A stretch of 7,004 nt of DNA from Bacteroidales bacterium (GCA_023227645.1 JALNVJ010000076.1:1-7004), one strand, 5' to 3'; positions 1-6,816 are shown, numbered from the stretch's first letter. Numbers and translations are program-made. Notes: generated by a model from the letters alone, not told the origin.

Positions 1-176
1 AAATCACGATAGACAAATATACCTCCACTATAGCCTGCCTTATAAAAGCCAGACATATTATCCCCATCGACTTGAGTTGCCAAAACTCCTGATAATATTC
101 CTGCCTTAAATTCCTGAGAAAATGCTCCATAACTAAAAAATATCAGGAATAAAAAAAATGCAATATACTTCTTCAT
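1..176 (-). CDS. Outer-membrane beta-barrel (porin/PorT-like) protein, 5' end only
   Basis: This is a partial gene read on the minus strand from the ATG at 176-174; 58 codons are visible before it leaves the window. The product begins with MKK, then a hydrophobic stretch (YIAFFLFLIFFSYG), then AFS followed by QEF, a good signal peptide with cleavage expected after AFS. The mature start contains FKAGILSGVLATQVDGD followed by a Gly/Tyr-rich alternating segment (GFYKAGYSGGIFVYRD). That is the usual first strand and turn of Bacteroidota outer-membrane beta-barrel proteins annotated as PorT or porin family, so the protein is probably exported to the outer membrane. The exact role cannot be judged from a fragment. 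It is transcribed divergently from the lipid acyltransferase operon. Family assignment is by pattern recognition from memory; the signal peptide is seen directly. Confidence 0.8.
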   Translation of the reverse strand, partial: MKKYIAFFLFLIFFSYGAFSQEFKAGILSGVLATQVDGDNMSGFYKAGYSGGIFVYRD

Positions 177-245
177 AGAAATTGATTTACTTATTTGATT
201 GATGATACAAAGTAAATAATAATAATTCGATAATCAAAAGAATAT

Positions 246-253
246 CAAAGATA
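246..253 (-). promoter_or_regulatory. Candidate -7 element for the outer-membrane protein gene, inside an inverted repeat
   Basis: On the minus strand this reads TATCTTTG, an exact match to the Bacteroidota sigma-ABfr -7 consensus TAnnTTTG. It lies about 70 bases before the ATG at 176, giving a leader of roughly 60 bases. No clear TTG/TTTG -33 element is present at the expected spacing, so this is a moderate candidate. The box overlaps the perfect inverted repeat AATATC-AAA-GATATT (241-255), which could be an operator or chance in AT-rich DNA. Confidence 0.4.
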
Positions 254-373
254 TTTCATAATAATCATACATTAGTTCCTTATTAATCGACTTTCTTGGG
301 GCAAATCTATGACATAATCTCAGTATTATCTCTACCTCTTAGGGATTAATTTTCTAAATATTTATTAATCATC

Positions 374-386
374 CACTCAAAGAGTG
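374..386. repeat. Short inverted repeat CACTC-AAA-GAGTG
   Basis: This is a perfect 5-bp inverted repeat with a 3-base spacer, just upstream of the candidate -33 region of the acyltransferase operon. It lacks a T tract, so it is not a good terminator. An operator-like role is possible but unsupported. It shares the AAA-spacer geometry of the inverted repeat at 241-255. Confidence 0.3.
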
Positions 387-394
387 TAAAATTA

Positions 395-425
395 TTAGAT
401 TATATGTATTATTTTTGTATCTTTG
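395..425 (+). promoter_or_regulatory. Candidate Bacteroidota promoter for the acyltransferase operon
   Basis: TATCTTTG at 418-425 matches the TAnnTTTG -7 consensus exactly. TTAG at 395-398 lies 19 bases upstream, the expected spacing for the -33 TTTG element, with one mismatch. A second exact -7 match, TATTTTTG, sits directly before it at 410-417. Transcription would start around 430, giving a very short leader before the ATG at 448. There is no Shine-Dalgarno site; the bases before the ATG are A-rich, as is common in this phylum. Confidence 0.6.
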
Positions 426-447
426 CTAATATAATTTGCCATAAAAA

Positions 448-1338
448 ATGAAGAAAGAAATTATAAATCAAGATAGTAAGAGCAGTTCTCAAATCACAGA
501 GCAATTTATATCTTTAAAAAGATTATTAGCAAGTAAAAATAAGAATTTACTAAAAGTTATTCCTAAGCCTCTTCTAAAATGGTTTGAAAAAATTATTCAT
601 CTTGATAGGATAAACCGAACTATTTATGATTATCGCGAGCATAAGGGTGTAGGCTTTGCAACTTGTGTCTTAGAAGATATTAAGGTTGATGTGGAAGTTG
701 TAAACCCTCAATATATCCCTAAAGAGGGAAGGCCACTAATTATTAGCAACCATCCCCTTGGAGGAATTGATGGCATGGCCTTAATTTCTGAAGTTGGAAA
801 GTTCCGCTCCGATATTGTTTTCCCTGTTAATGATATTCTTTGTAAGCTGCCTGGTCTTAAGGAAGTTTTTATTCCTGTTAATAAATATGGACGTAATAAC
901 GATAATCATTTAGCTCTTGAAAATGCTTTTGCTAGTGATAGTTGCATGATGTTCTTCCCTGCAGGCATGGTTTCCAGAAAGCAGAATAATATTATCAGAG
1001 ATTTAGACTGGAAGAAGACTTTTATAAAGAAAGCAATTGAATATAATCGTGATATTATACCGGTTTATACTGATGCAAAGAATTCTAATTTCTTTTATAG
1101 GTTTGCAAATATTAGGAAGAAATTAGGACTTAAATTTAATATTGAACTAATCTTCCTACCTGACGAAATGTTTAAGCAAAAGGGAAAGAAGATAAGACTT
1201 ATATTTGGCAAACCCATCCCAATTGAAACTTTTGACAAGACCTTTACCCAAAAACAATGGGCTGATATTTTAAAACAATATGTTTACACCTTAGCAACAG
1301 ATCCTAAGGCAGAATTTAAAGTTGAAAACTATACCTAA
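448..1338 (+). CDS. glsA: PlsC-like lysophospholipid/glycine-lipid O-acyltransferase (GlsA-like)
   Basis: This 296-residue protein belongs to the glycerolipid acyltransferase (LPLAT/PlsC) superfamily. Motif I is NHPLGGIDG (101-109) with candidate catalytic His102 and Asp108. Motif III is FPAGMVSR (170-177) and a motif IV-like IIPVY lies at 203-207. The His and Asp are separated by five residues (HX5D), not the four of classical PlsC; I associate the NHP-type motif with the OlsA/hemolysin-like branch. No obvious transmembrane helix is visible, so it is probably membrane-associated. The next gene encodes a GNAT-type N-acyltransferase. In Bacteroides a like pair, GlsB and GlsA, makes glycine lipids, with GlsA O-acylating the 3-hydroxy group of N-acylglycine (commendamide). 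By analogy this gene would perform the second acylation. It could instead be a phosphatidic-acid-forming acyltransferase or act on another lipoamino acid. It is probably the first gene of the operon. Confidence 0.75.
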   Translation: MKKEIINQDSKSSSQITEQFISLKRLLASKNKNLLKVIPKPLLKWFEKIIHLDRINRTIYDYREHKGVGFATCVLEDIKVDVEVVNPQYIPKEGRPLIISNHPLGGIDGMALISEVGKFRSDIVFPVNDILCKLPGLKEVFIPVNKYGRNNDNHLALENAFASDSCMMFFPAGMVSRKQNNIIRDLDWKKTFIKKAIEYNRDIIPVYTDAKNSNFFYRFANIRKKLGLKFNIELIFLPDEMFKQKGKKIRLIFGKPIPIETFDKTFTQKQWADILKQYVYTLATDPKAEFKVENYT

Positions 1339-1351
1339 AAACCAATAGAAA

Positions 1352-2281
1352 ATGGATGTATCTTATGTTATCCCACCCGTGGACAAAGCGCTAATTAAGG
1401 AAGAACTTACTAAAGATATTTTCTTTCGCAAAACAAATAATGGTTCAAGAGAGATTTATATCACAACAGCACATAAATCTCCAAACATTATGCGAGAGAT
1501 AGGCCGTTTGAGAGAAATTAGCTTTGGTGCAGAAGGAGGCGGTAGTGGGAAAGATTGCGATATTGACGAGTTTGATATTGCTCCTGAACCACATTGCTAT
1601 AAACAATTATTTATTTGGGACCCTAATGATGAAGAGATTATTGGAGGATATAGGTATATATTAGGAAATAATATATATGTTGAATCGAATGGGAGCCTAT
1701 TAAGTGCAACCGCTGGCTTATTCTATTTTACCGATTACTTTAAAGAGAATTTCTTAGCAAGCACCCTTGAACTTGGACGTTCTTTTGTTCGTCCCGACTA
1801 CCAACCAACACATAGCCTTAGAAAGGGAATGTTTTCTTTAGATAATTTATGGGATGGATTGGGTGCAATGGCAAAGACCCACCCTGAAATAAAGTATTTC
1901 TTTGGCAAAATAACAATGTACCCTTCCCTAGATATTAAGGCAAGAGATTATATATTATATTTCTACAAGAAACACTTCCCCGACAATGAGGGTATGGTTT
2001 ATCCTAAACAAGCAATTGAAATTCAAACAGACTATAACGAACTGGTTAAACTCTTTAATGGAAGGAGCTATAAAGAAGACTATCAAATCTTGGTTAAAGC
2101 GATTAGAGATAGAGGAGAGCATCTCCCACCACTCGTTAATGCCTATATGAATTTATCTTCAACAATGAGATCATTTGGAACCTCAGTAAACACCCATTTT
2201 AGTGATGTTGAGGAAACTGGTATTTTGGTTACCATCGACGATATCTATCCAGATAAGAGGAAGAGATATATGCAATACTAA
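1352..2281 (+). CDS. glsB: GNAT-fold N-acyltransferase for amino-acid lipid synthesis (GlsB/OlsB-like)
   Basis: This 309-residue protein resembles the OlsB/GlsB group (acyl-homoserine-lactone-synthase-like GNAT fold), which transfers a 3-hydroxyacyl chain from acyl-ACP to an amino-acid amine. Supporting segments are MREIGRLREISF (47-58), the acidic DIDEFD (70-75), EEIIGGYRYI (94-103) and ELGRSFVRPDYQ (140-151), the last being a strong family hallmark. The N-terminal ~40 residues are less conserved in character. It starts 13 bases after the upstream acyltransferase stop, so the two are almost certainly co-transcribed. The likely product in Bacteroidota is N-acyl-3-hydroxy-glycine (commendamide), then O-acylated by the neighbour. 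Acceptor specificity (glycine, ornithine or other) cannot be read from the sequence. The fold and family are fairly secure; the glycine-lipid role is inference from family and pairing. Confidence 0.75.
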   Translation: MDVSYVIPPVDKALIKEELTKDIFFRKTNNGSREIYITTAHKSPNIMREIGRLREISFGAEGGGSGKDCDIDEFDIAPEPHCYKQLFIWDPNDEEIIGGYRYILGNNIYVESNGSLLSATAGLFYFTDYFKENFLASTLELGRSFVRPDYQPTHSLRKGMFSLDNLWDGLGAMAKTHPEIKYFFGKITMYPSLDIKARDYILYFYKKHFPDNEGMVYPKQAIEIQTDYNELVKLFNGRSYKEDYQILVKAIRDRGEHLPPLVNAYMNLSSTMRSFGTSVNTHFSDVEETGILVTIDDIYPDKRKRYMQY

Positions 2282-2302
2282 TTTAAAAGAAAATAACTTG
2301 TT

Positions 2303-2917
2303 ATGCAAATTAAAACAGCTGAGTTTATAGTAAGTAACTCCGATCACAAACTTTGTCCCGAGCCAACAAAGGCAGAAATAGCTTTTATTGGAAGGAGCAA
2401 TGTTGGTAAGAGTTCCCTTATTAATATGCTCACAAATAAAAAGAATCTTGCTAAAACAAGTTCTGCCCCTGGAAAGACCCAACTTATTAATCATTTTGAA
2501 ATAAATGGACAATGGTATCTGGTTGACCTTCCTGGTTATGGATACGCAATAACATCCAAAAAGAATAGGGCTCTATGGGGTAAGATGATTACAAATTATA
2601 TTACCAGAAGAGAAAGCCTTATTTCAATATTTGTTCTTATCGATTCAAGAATTTCACCACAGAAGATTGACTTAGAATTTCTTAATTTCTTAGGAGAAAA
2701 TCAAATACCTTTTTCAATTGTCTTTACAAAGATTGATAAGCAAACTCCAAGAATAACTAAGAAAAATATAGAAGAATTTATTCAAGCCCTACAAAAAGAT
2801 TGGGTTGAACTTCCTCAATACTTTACTTCTTCAGCAATTAATAAAACAGGTAGAGAAGAGATACTCTCAGAAATAGAACATCTAATAACATATTTCAAAC
2901 CAGATGAAAAGGAATAG
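2303..2917 (+). CDS. engB: Ribosome-assembly GTPase EngB/YsxC (YihA)
   Basis: This 204-residue TRAFAC-class GTPase is full length for the EngB family (about 195-215 residues) and acts in assembly of the 50S ribosomal subunit. All GTPase motifs are present in order: G1 GRSNVGKS (30-37), G2 threonine in APGKTQ (T59), G3 DLPGYGYA (75-82), G4 TKID (142-145) and G5 SSA (176-178). The N-terminal MQIKTAEFIVSNSD is the usual EngB start. The ATG lies 21 bases after the N-acyltransferase stop and the end is 6 bases before the phosphofructokinase gene, so it is an internal operon gene. No Shine-Dalgarno is evident. Nothing is missing or broken, and the identity is essentially certain. Confidence 0.97.
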   Translation: MQIKTAEFIVSNSDHKLCPEPTKAEIAFIGRSNVGKSSLINMLTNKKNLAKTSSAPGKTQLINHFEINGQWYLVDLPGYGYAITSKKNRALWGKMITNYITRRESLISIFVLIDSRISPQKIDLEFLNFLGENQIPFSIVFTKIDKQTPRITKKNIEEFIQALQKDWVELPQYFTSSAINKTGREEILSEIEHLITYFKPDEKE

Positions 2918-2923
2918 ACTACG

Positions 2924-4018
2924 ATGAAAAGACTTATGATTGTTACAGGAGGGGGCGATTGTCCAGGCTTAAATGCTGTTATAAGAGCCATTGTTAAGAG
3001 AGCCTCACAAGAAAAAGGGTGGGAAGTTATTGGGTGCATAGAATCTTTTAATGGAGTGCTGAAAGAACCAACAGAAATTGTGGTCCTAGACCAAGCAAGT
3101 GTATCAGGAATAATAGTTAAGGGTGGAACAATTATAGGAACAACCAATAAGGGAGGTCCTTTTGCTTGGCCAATTAAAAATAATGACCAAACATGGAGCT
3201 ATGTTGATAGGTCGGATGAGATGATAAGGAAATTACAAATACTTGGTATTGATGCAGTAATAAGTATTGGAGGAGATGGTTCTCAAAGAATTTCAGAGGC
3301 ATTATTTAGAAAAGGATTAAATATTATTGGAGTTCCTAAGACAATAGACAATGACCTTTCGGCAACTGACTTCACCTTTGGATTTCAAACAGCAGTTCAA
3401 ACCGTTACCGAAGCAATTGATAAACTTGTAACAACTGCATCAAGTCATAACCGTGTTTTTATTATGGAGGTTATGGGAAGAGATGCTGGCTGGATAGCTC
3501 TTCATAGTGCTATTGCAGGTGGTGCAGATGTTTGTATTATCCCAGAAATGCCCTATAATATCGAAAAAATTAAAGATAAGATAGACTCAAGATATAAGAA
3601 CGGAAAAGGCTTTTGTATAATTATTGTTGCCGAGGGTGCTCATTCAGCAAGTAAAGGCAAGATATACAAAACATCATCGGAGGTAGGATATAATAATGAA
3701 AGCCTTGGTGGAATAGGGAATATACTTATGCAGGAACTTAAGGATGCAGGAGTTGAACACGATATTAGACTAAGTGTTTTAGGACATATTCAAAGGGGAG
3801 GAACACCAATAGCCTATGACAGAATATTAGCTTCAGAATTTGGAGTTAAGGCTTTTGAACTTGTTTTGGAAGGTAAGTTTGGTGAAATGGTTGCTTATCG
3901 TCATCCCGAAATAGTTAGCGTTAGTCTAGATAAAGCTATTAGTAAACCTCATCTTGTTAGCCCTAACTCACGAATGATTAAAACAGCAAAAGGATTAGAT
4001 ATTGAATTTGGAAATTAA
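2924..4018 (+). CDS. pfkA: 6-phosphofructokinase (PfkA family; likely ATP-dependent with a PPi-type Lys)
   Basis: This 364-residue PFK-family enzyme phosphorylates fructose 6-phosphate to fructose 1,6-bisphosphate, the committed step of glycolysis. Signatures are GGGDCPGLNAVIR (9-21) for the phosphoryl donor, GGDGS (116-120), PKTIDND (138-144) with catalytic base Asp142, MGRDAGW (184-190) for sugar phosphate binding, and LGHIQRGG (287-294) followed by DR. Gly119 aligns with E. coli Gly104, typical of ATP use. Lys139 aligns with Gly124, where Lys is typical of PPi-dependent and group III/eukaryote-like enzymes. The donor is therefore best called probably ATP, with PPi possible. The protein is longer than E. 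coli PfkA (320 residues), as in this subgroup. The start ATG is 6 bases after engB stops; an AAGGA at 2909-2913, inside the engB tail, is well placed as a ribosome binding site. Reactions in both directions are possible if it uses PPi. Confidence 0.92.
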   Translation: MKRLMIVTGGGDCPGLNAVIRAIVKRASQEKGWEVIGCIESFNGVLKEPTEIVVLDQASVSGIIVKGGTIIGTTNKGGPFAWPIKNNDQTWSYVDRSDEMIRKLQILGIDAVISIGGDGSQRISEALFRKGLNIIGVPKTIDNDLSATDFTFGFQTAVQTVTEAIDKLVTTASSHNRVFIMEVMGRDAGWIALHSAIAGGADVCIIPEMPYNIEKIKDKIDSRYKNGKGFCIIIVAEGAHSASKGKIYKTSSEVGYNNESLGGIGNILMQELKDAGVEHDIRLSVLGHIQRGGTPIAYDRILASEFGVKAFELVLEGKFGEMVAYRHPEIVSVSLDKAISKPHLVSPNSRMIKTAKGLDIEFGN

Positions 4019-4058
4019 TATATAATTAGATAATATTACAGATAATAACAAGAAGAAG

Positions 4059-5576
4059 ATGAAGAAGATTAAAAGCGCATTAATTTCAGTATTTTATAAA
4101 GATGGTCTTGAAGAAATAGTAAGAGAATTGGATAAATTGGGTATTACTATTTATTCAACCGGAGGAACATATAGTTTTATTGAGGGCTTAGGAATAAAAC
4201 CTATTTCAGTTGAATCCCTAACTGGTTACCCTTCTATTCTTGGAGGAAGAGTAAAGACCCTTCACCCACAGGTTATGGGAGGAATTCTTAACCGTAGAGA
4301 TAACGATCAGGATAAGAAAGAGATTGCAGAATACGGAATACCAGAGATAGATTTAGTTATTGTTGACCTATATCCTTTTGAAAAGACAGTTCAATCAGAT
4401 GCTAAGGAAGAAGATATTATTGAAAAGATAGATATTGGAGGCATTTCCCTAATTAGAGCCTGTGCAAAGAATTTCAAAGAAGTGGTAATTGTTCCATCGG
4501 TTGACTATTATACTGAATTCTTAGATATCCTTAAGACTAATCAAGGAAGTACAGATATAAATACAAGGAGGAGATTTGCAACCTATTCCTTTGAAGTTTC
4601 ATCTCATTACGATACTGCAATATTTAATTATTTCAATAAAGAGACCCAAATACCTAGTTTCAAAAAGAGTTATTCCAATGCAAAGGTTCTACGTTATGGA
4701 GAAAACCCTCATCAAAAGGGGATATTCTTTGGCGATTTAGAAGCTTGCTTTGAACAATTTAATGGGAAGGAAATTTCATATAATAATATAGGAGATATAG
4801 ATGCAGCTTGTTCTTTGATTGATGATTTTGAAGACACAACCTTTGCAATAATCAAACATAATAACGCATGTGGACTAGCAAGCAGAACCACTCTTAAACA
4901 AGCATACATTGACGCATTATCTGCAGACCCTCTATCAGCTTTCGGTGGTGTATTAGTAAGTAATAGAGCAATAGATACTGAAACAGCTGAGGAAATGAAT
5001 AAGCTATTTATGGAAATATGTATAGCACCAGATTATAGCAAAGAAGCCTTAGATATATTAAAATCCAAGAAAAATAGAATAATATTAAAGCGTAAGCCAA
5101 TTAATACTGAAGCAATCCAATTCCGCTCTGCCCTAAATGGTATAATGGTACAAGACAAAGATACTGTGGTAGAAAAAGCCGAGTCAATGGAAAGCGTTAC
5201 TTCCACCCCATTAACTAAAGAAGACAAACAAGACCTTAGCTTTGCAAATAAGATAGTAAAACATACTAAATCCAATGCAATTGTACTGGCAAAGAACAAT
5301 CAACTCTTAGCCTCAGGAACAGGACAAACCTCAAGAATTGACGCCCTTAATCAAGCAATTGCTAAGGCAAAGCATTTTGGATTCGACCTAAATGGTTCAG
5401 TTATGGCATCCGATGCATTCTTCCCATTCCCAGACTGTGTTGAGATAGCTCATATGGCAGGAATCAAGGCAGTTGTTCACCCAGGAGGAAGCATTAATGA
5501 CAAAAAATCAATTGATTATTGTCAAGAAAACAATATGGCAATGACCCTAACAGGCTATCGTCATTTCAAACACTAA
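4059..5576 (+). CDS. purH: Bifunctional AICAR formyltransferase / IMP cyclohydrolase PurH
   Basis: This 505-residue cytosolic enzyme catalyses the last two steps of de novo purine synthesis: 10-formyl-THF-dependent formylation of AICAR to FAICAR, then ring closure to IMP. The N-terminal MGS-like cyclohydrolase domain (about 1-190) shows ALISVFYKDGL (7-17), IYSTGGT (31-37) and GGRVKTLHPQVMGGIL (62-77). The transformylase domain shows LRYGENPHQ (211-219), IIKHNNACG (264-272) with the catalytic Lys266-His267 pair, DPLSAFGG (290-297), SDAFFPFPDC (451-460) and a terminal TGYRHFKH. The NNA in place of TNP in the KH motif and the slightly short length are, from memory, normal for Bacteroidota. The start follows the pfk stop by 40 bases; no TAnnTTTG box is seen in that gap, so read-through from the upstream operon is plausible. 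The ATG context is purine-rich (AAGAAGAAG) rather than a true Shine-Dalgarno. Confidence 0.97.
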   Translation: MKKIKSALISVFYKDGLEEIVRELDKLGITIYSTGGTYSFIEGLGIKPISVESLTGYPSILGGRVKTLHPQVMGGILNRRDNDQDKKEIAEYGIPEIDLVIVDLYPFEKTVQSDAKEEDIIEKIDIGGISLIRACAKNFKEVVIVPSVDYYTEFLDILKTNQGSTDINTRRRFATYSFEVSSHYDTAIFNYFNKETQIPSFKKSYSNAKVLRYGENPHQKGIFFGDLEACFEQFNGKEISYNNIGDIDAACSLIDDFEDTTFAIIKHNNACGLASRTTLKQAYIDALSADPLSAFGGVLVSNRAIDTETAEEMNKLFMEICIAPDYSKEALDILKSKKNRIILKRKPINTEAIQFRSALNGIMVQDKDTVVEKAESMESVTSTPLTKEDKQDLSFANKIVKHTKSNAIVLAKNNQLLASGTGQTSRIDALNQAIAKAKHFGFDLNGSVMASDAFFPFPDCVEIAHMAGIKAVVHPGGSINDKKSIDYCQENNMAMTLTGYRHFKH

Positions 5577-5610
5577 TAAAAAAAATTAAATATAAAACAA
5601 GATGTAACTG

Positions 5611-5649
5611 TTTAATGTCATTTGCGTAAAAATTGCAAGTATCATTAAA
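5611..5649 (+). promoter_or_regulatory. Extended imperfect hairpin in the mreB leader
   Basis: TTTAATG (5611-5617) pairs perfectly with CATTAAA (5643-5649). Inside it, after a symmetric 2x2 mismatch, ATTTGC (5620-5625) pairs with GCAAGT (5635-5640) using one U-G pair, leaving a 9-base loop. The total is 13 pairs in the 104-base purH-mreB gap, ending 31 bases before the mreB ATG. No T tract follows, so it is not an intrinsic terminator. It could be an RNA leader structure, a processing site or a protein operator. Function is unknown, and an AT-rich coincidence is possible. Confidence 0.35.
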
Positions 5650-5680
5650 AGAAACAAAAAAAAAGGACTGGAAAAATATT

Positions 5681-6703
5681 ATGGGTTTATTTTCATTTTT
5701 AACAAGAGAAGTTGCAATTGATTTAGGTACTGCCAACTCAATAATTATCTATAATGATAAGGTTGTTGTTGATGAACCTTCTATTGTGGCAAAAGACAGA
5801 AGAACTAATAAAATTATTGCAATCGGTAAGAAAGCTATGCAAATGCATGGTAGAACCCACCAGAACATAGAGACAATAAGGCCTTTAAGAGATGGTGTTA
5901 TTGCTGACTTCGAGACAGCAAACCAACTGATTAGAGAATTAATTAAGATGATTAATGTTAGGAAATCAATTTTTCCACCAGCATTAAAAATGGTTATCTG
6001 TATTCCCTCAGGTATAACCAACGTTGAAGAAAGAGCAGTTAGGGATGCTGCCGAACAAGCAGGAGCAAAAGAAGTGAAATTAATACACGAACCAATGGCA
6101 GCCGCAATTGGTATAGGTATTGATGTGTTGGAACCAGTAGGTAATATGATTGTTGATATTGGTGGAGGAACATCCGAAATAGCAGTAATAGCACTTGGAG
6201 GAATAGTTTGTAATAAATCAATCCGCATAGCAGGAGACGAATTCAATCAAGATATAATAGAATATATGCGTAAGCAACATAATATTAATATTGGAGAAAG
6301 AATGGCGGAACAAATAAAAATAGGCGTAGGAGCAGCAATTCCAGACCTTGACACCCCACCCGATGACTATGCCGTACAAGGAAGAGATGTACTAACAGGT
6401 ATTCCAAAAGAAATACTAGTAAACTATAAAGAAATAGCCCACGCCCTCGACAAATCCATTGCCAAGATAGAAAGTGCAGTACTAGAAGCCCTAGCCCTAA
6501 CCCCACCCGAACTAGCATCCGACATCTTCCATACAGGAATATACCTAGCAGGAGGAGGCTCACTACTAAGAGGATTAGACAAACGAATTTCAGCAAAAAC
6601 CAAACTAACAGTTCACGTAGCAGACGACCCACTTAGAGCAGTAGCCCGAGGAACAGGCATAGCACTAAGAAACTACGATAAATTTACATTCTTAATAAAA
6701 TAA
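5681..6703 (+). CDS. mreB: Rod-shape actin homologue MreB
   Basis: This 340-residue bacterial actin forms membrane-bound filaments that position the cell-wall elongation machinery. The actin/HSP70 ATPase motifs are present: phosphate-1 DLGTAN (14-19), phosphate-2 DIGGGTSE (159-166) and adenosine LAGGGSLLRGL (289-299). The N-terminal GLFSFL is the likely amphipathic membrane anchor. I chose the ATG at 5681 because MGLFSFLTREVAIDLG is the standard Bacteroidota start and AAAAGGA (5661-5667) lies 13 bases upstream. An in-frame TTG at 5633 would add 16 lysine-rich residues and disrupt the leader hairpin, so I reject it. Length is normal and no motif is missing. Codon use changes strongly in the last third, with Leu moving from TTA to CTA and many more C-ending codons. 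A strong terminator follows at once, so mreC is not co-transcribed directly behind it. The neighbour order purH-mreB is, from memory, conserved in Bacteroidales. Confidence 0.97.
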   Translation: MGLFSFLTREVAIDLGTANSIIIYNDKVVVDEPSIVAKDRRTNKIIAIGKKAMQMHGRTHQNIETIRPLRDGVIADFETANQLIRELIKMINVRKSIFPPALKMVICIPSGITNVEERAVRDAAEQAGAKEVKLIHEPMAAAIGIGIDVLEPVGNMIVDIGGGTSEIAVIALGGIVCNKSIRIAGDEFNQDIIEYMRKQHNINIGERMAEQIKIGVGAAIPDLDTPPDDYAVQGRDVLTGIPKEILVNYKEIAHALDKSIAKIESAVLEALALTPPELASDIFHTGIYLAGGGSLLRGLDKRISAKTKLTVHVADDPLRAVARGTGIALRNYDKFTFLIK

Positions 6704-6727
6704 GAAAAACCAAAACCCAATAATAAC

Positions 6728-6767
6728 AAAGGGAATTGATACAAACATCAATTCCCTTTTCCTTTTT
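6728..6767 (+). terminator. Strong intrinsic terminator after mreB
   Basis: AAAGGGAATTGAT (6728-6740) and ATCAATTCCCTTT (6747-6759) form a perfect 13-bp stem with a 6-base loop. The stem runs into a T-rich tail (TTTTCCTTTTT, to 6767). It begins 24 bases after the mreB stop. An A-rich run (AACAAA) precedes the stem, but on the minus strand the trailing T tract would be short, so it is mainly a plus-strand terminator. Confidence 0.92.
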
Positions 6768-6816
6768 ACCAAAAGATACTAAGGTTGATAACCCTTTGCC
6801 TCCAATAAACAAAAAA

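Noticed and set aside
2183..2512. Minus-strand frame across the glsB-engB junction
   Set aside because: It overlaps two confident genes and has no recognisable motif or promoter.
2815..3147. Minus-strand frame across the engB-pfk junction
   Set aside because: It is antisense to the end of engB and the start of pfk, both certain genes.
5611..5630. TCATTTG as a promoter -7 element for mreB
   Set aside because: The TA of TAnnTTTG is missing and there is no TTG at the expected upstream spacing.
5633..5680. TTG-initiated N-terminal extension of MreB by 16 residues
   Set aside because: The ATG at 5681 gives the standard MreB start, has an AAAAGGA upstream, and the extension is low-complexity lysine-rich sequence overlapping the leader hairpin.
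5749..6246. 165-codon minus-strand frame opposite mreB
   Set aside because: It is fully antisense to a certain gene, has repetitive Ile/Ser/Ala composition, and no start context or promoter.
6285..6632. Leucine-rich 115-codon minus-strand frame opposite the mreB 3' end
   Set aside because: The composition is a by-product of the C/A-rich codons on the plus strand; it is not a plausible protein.
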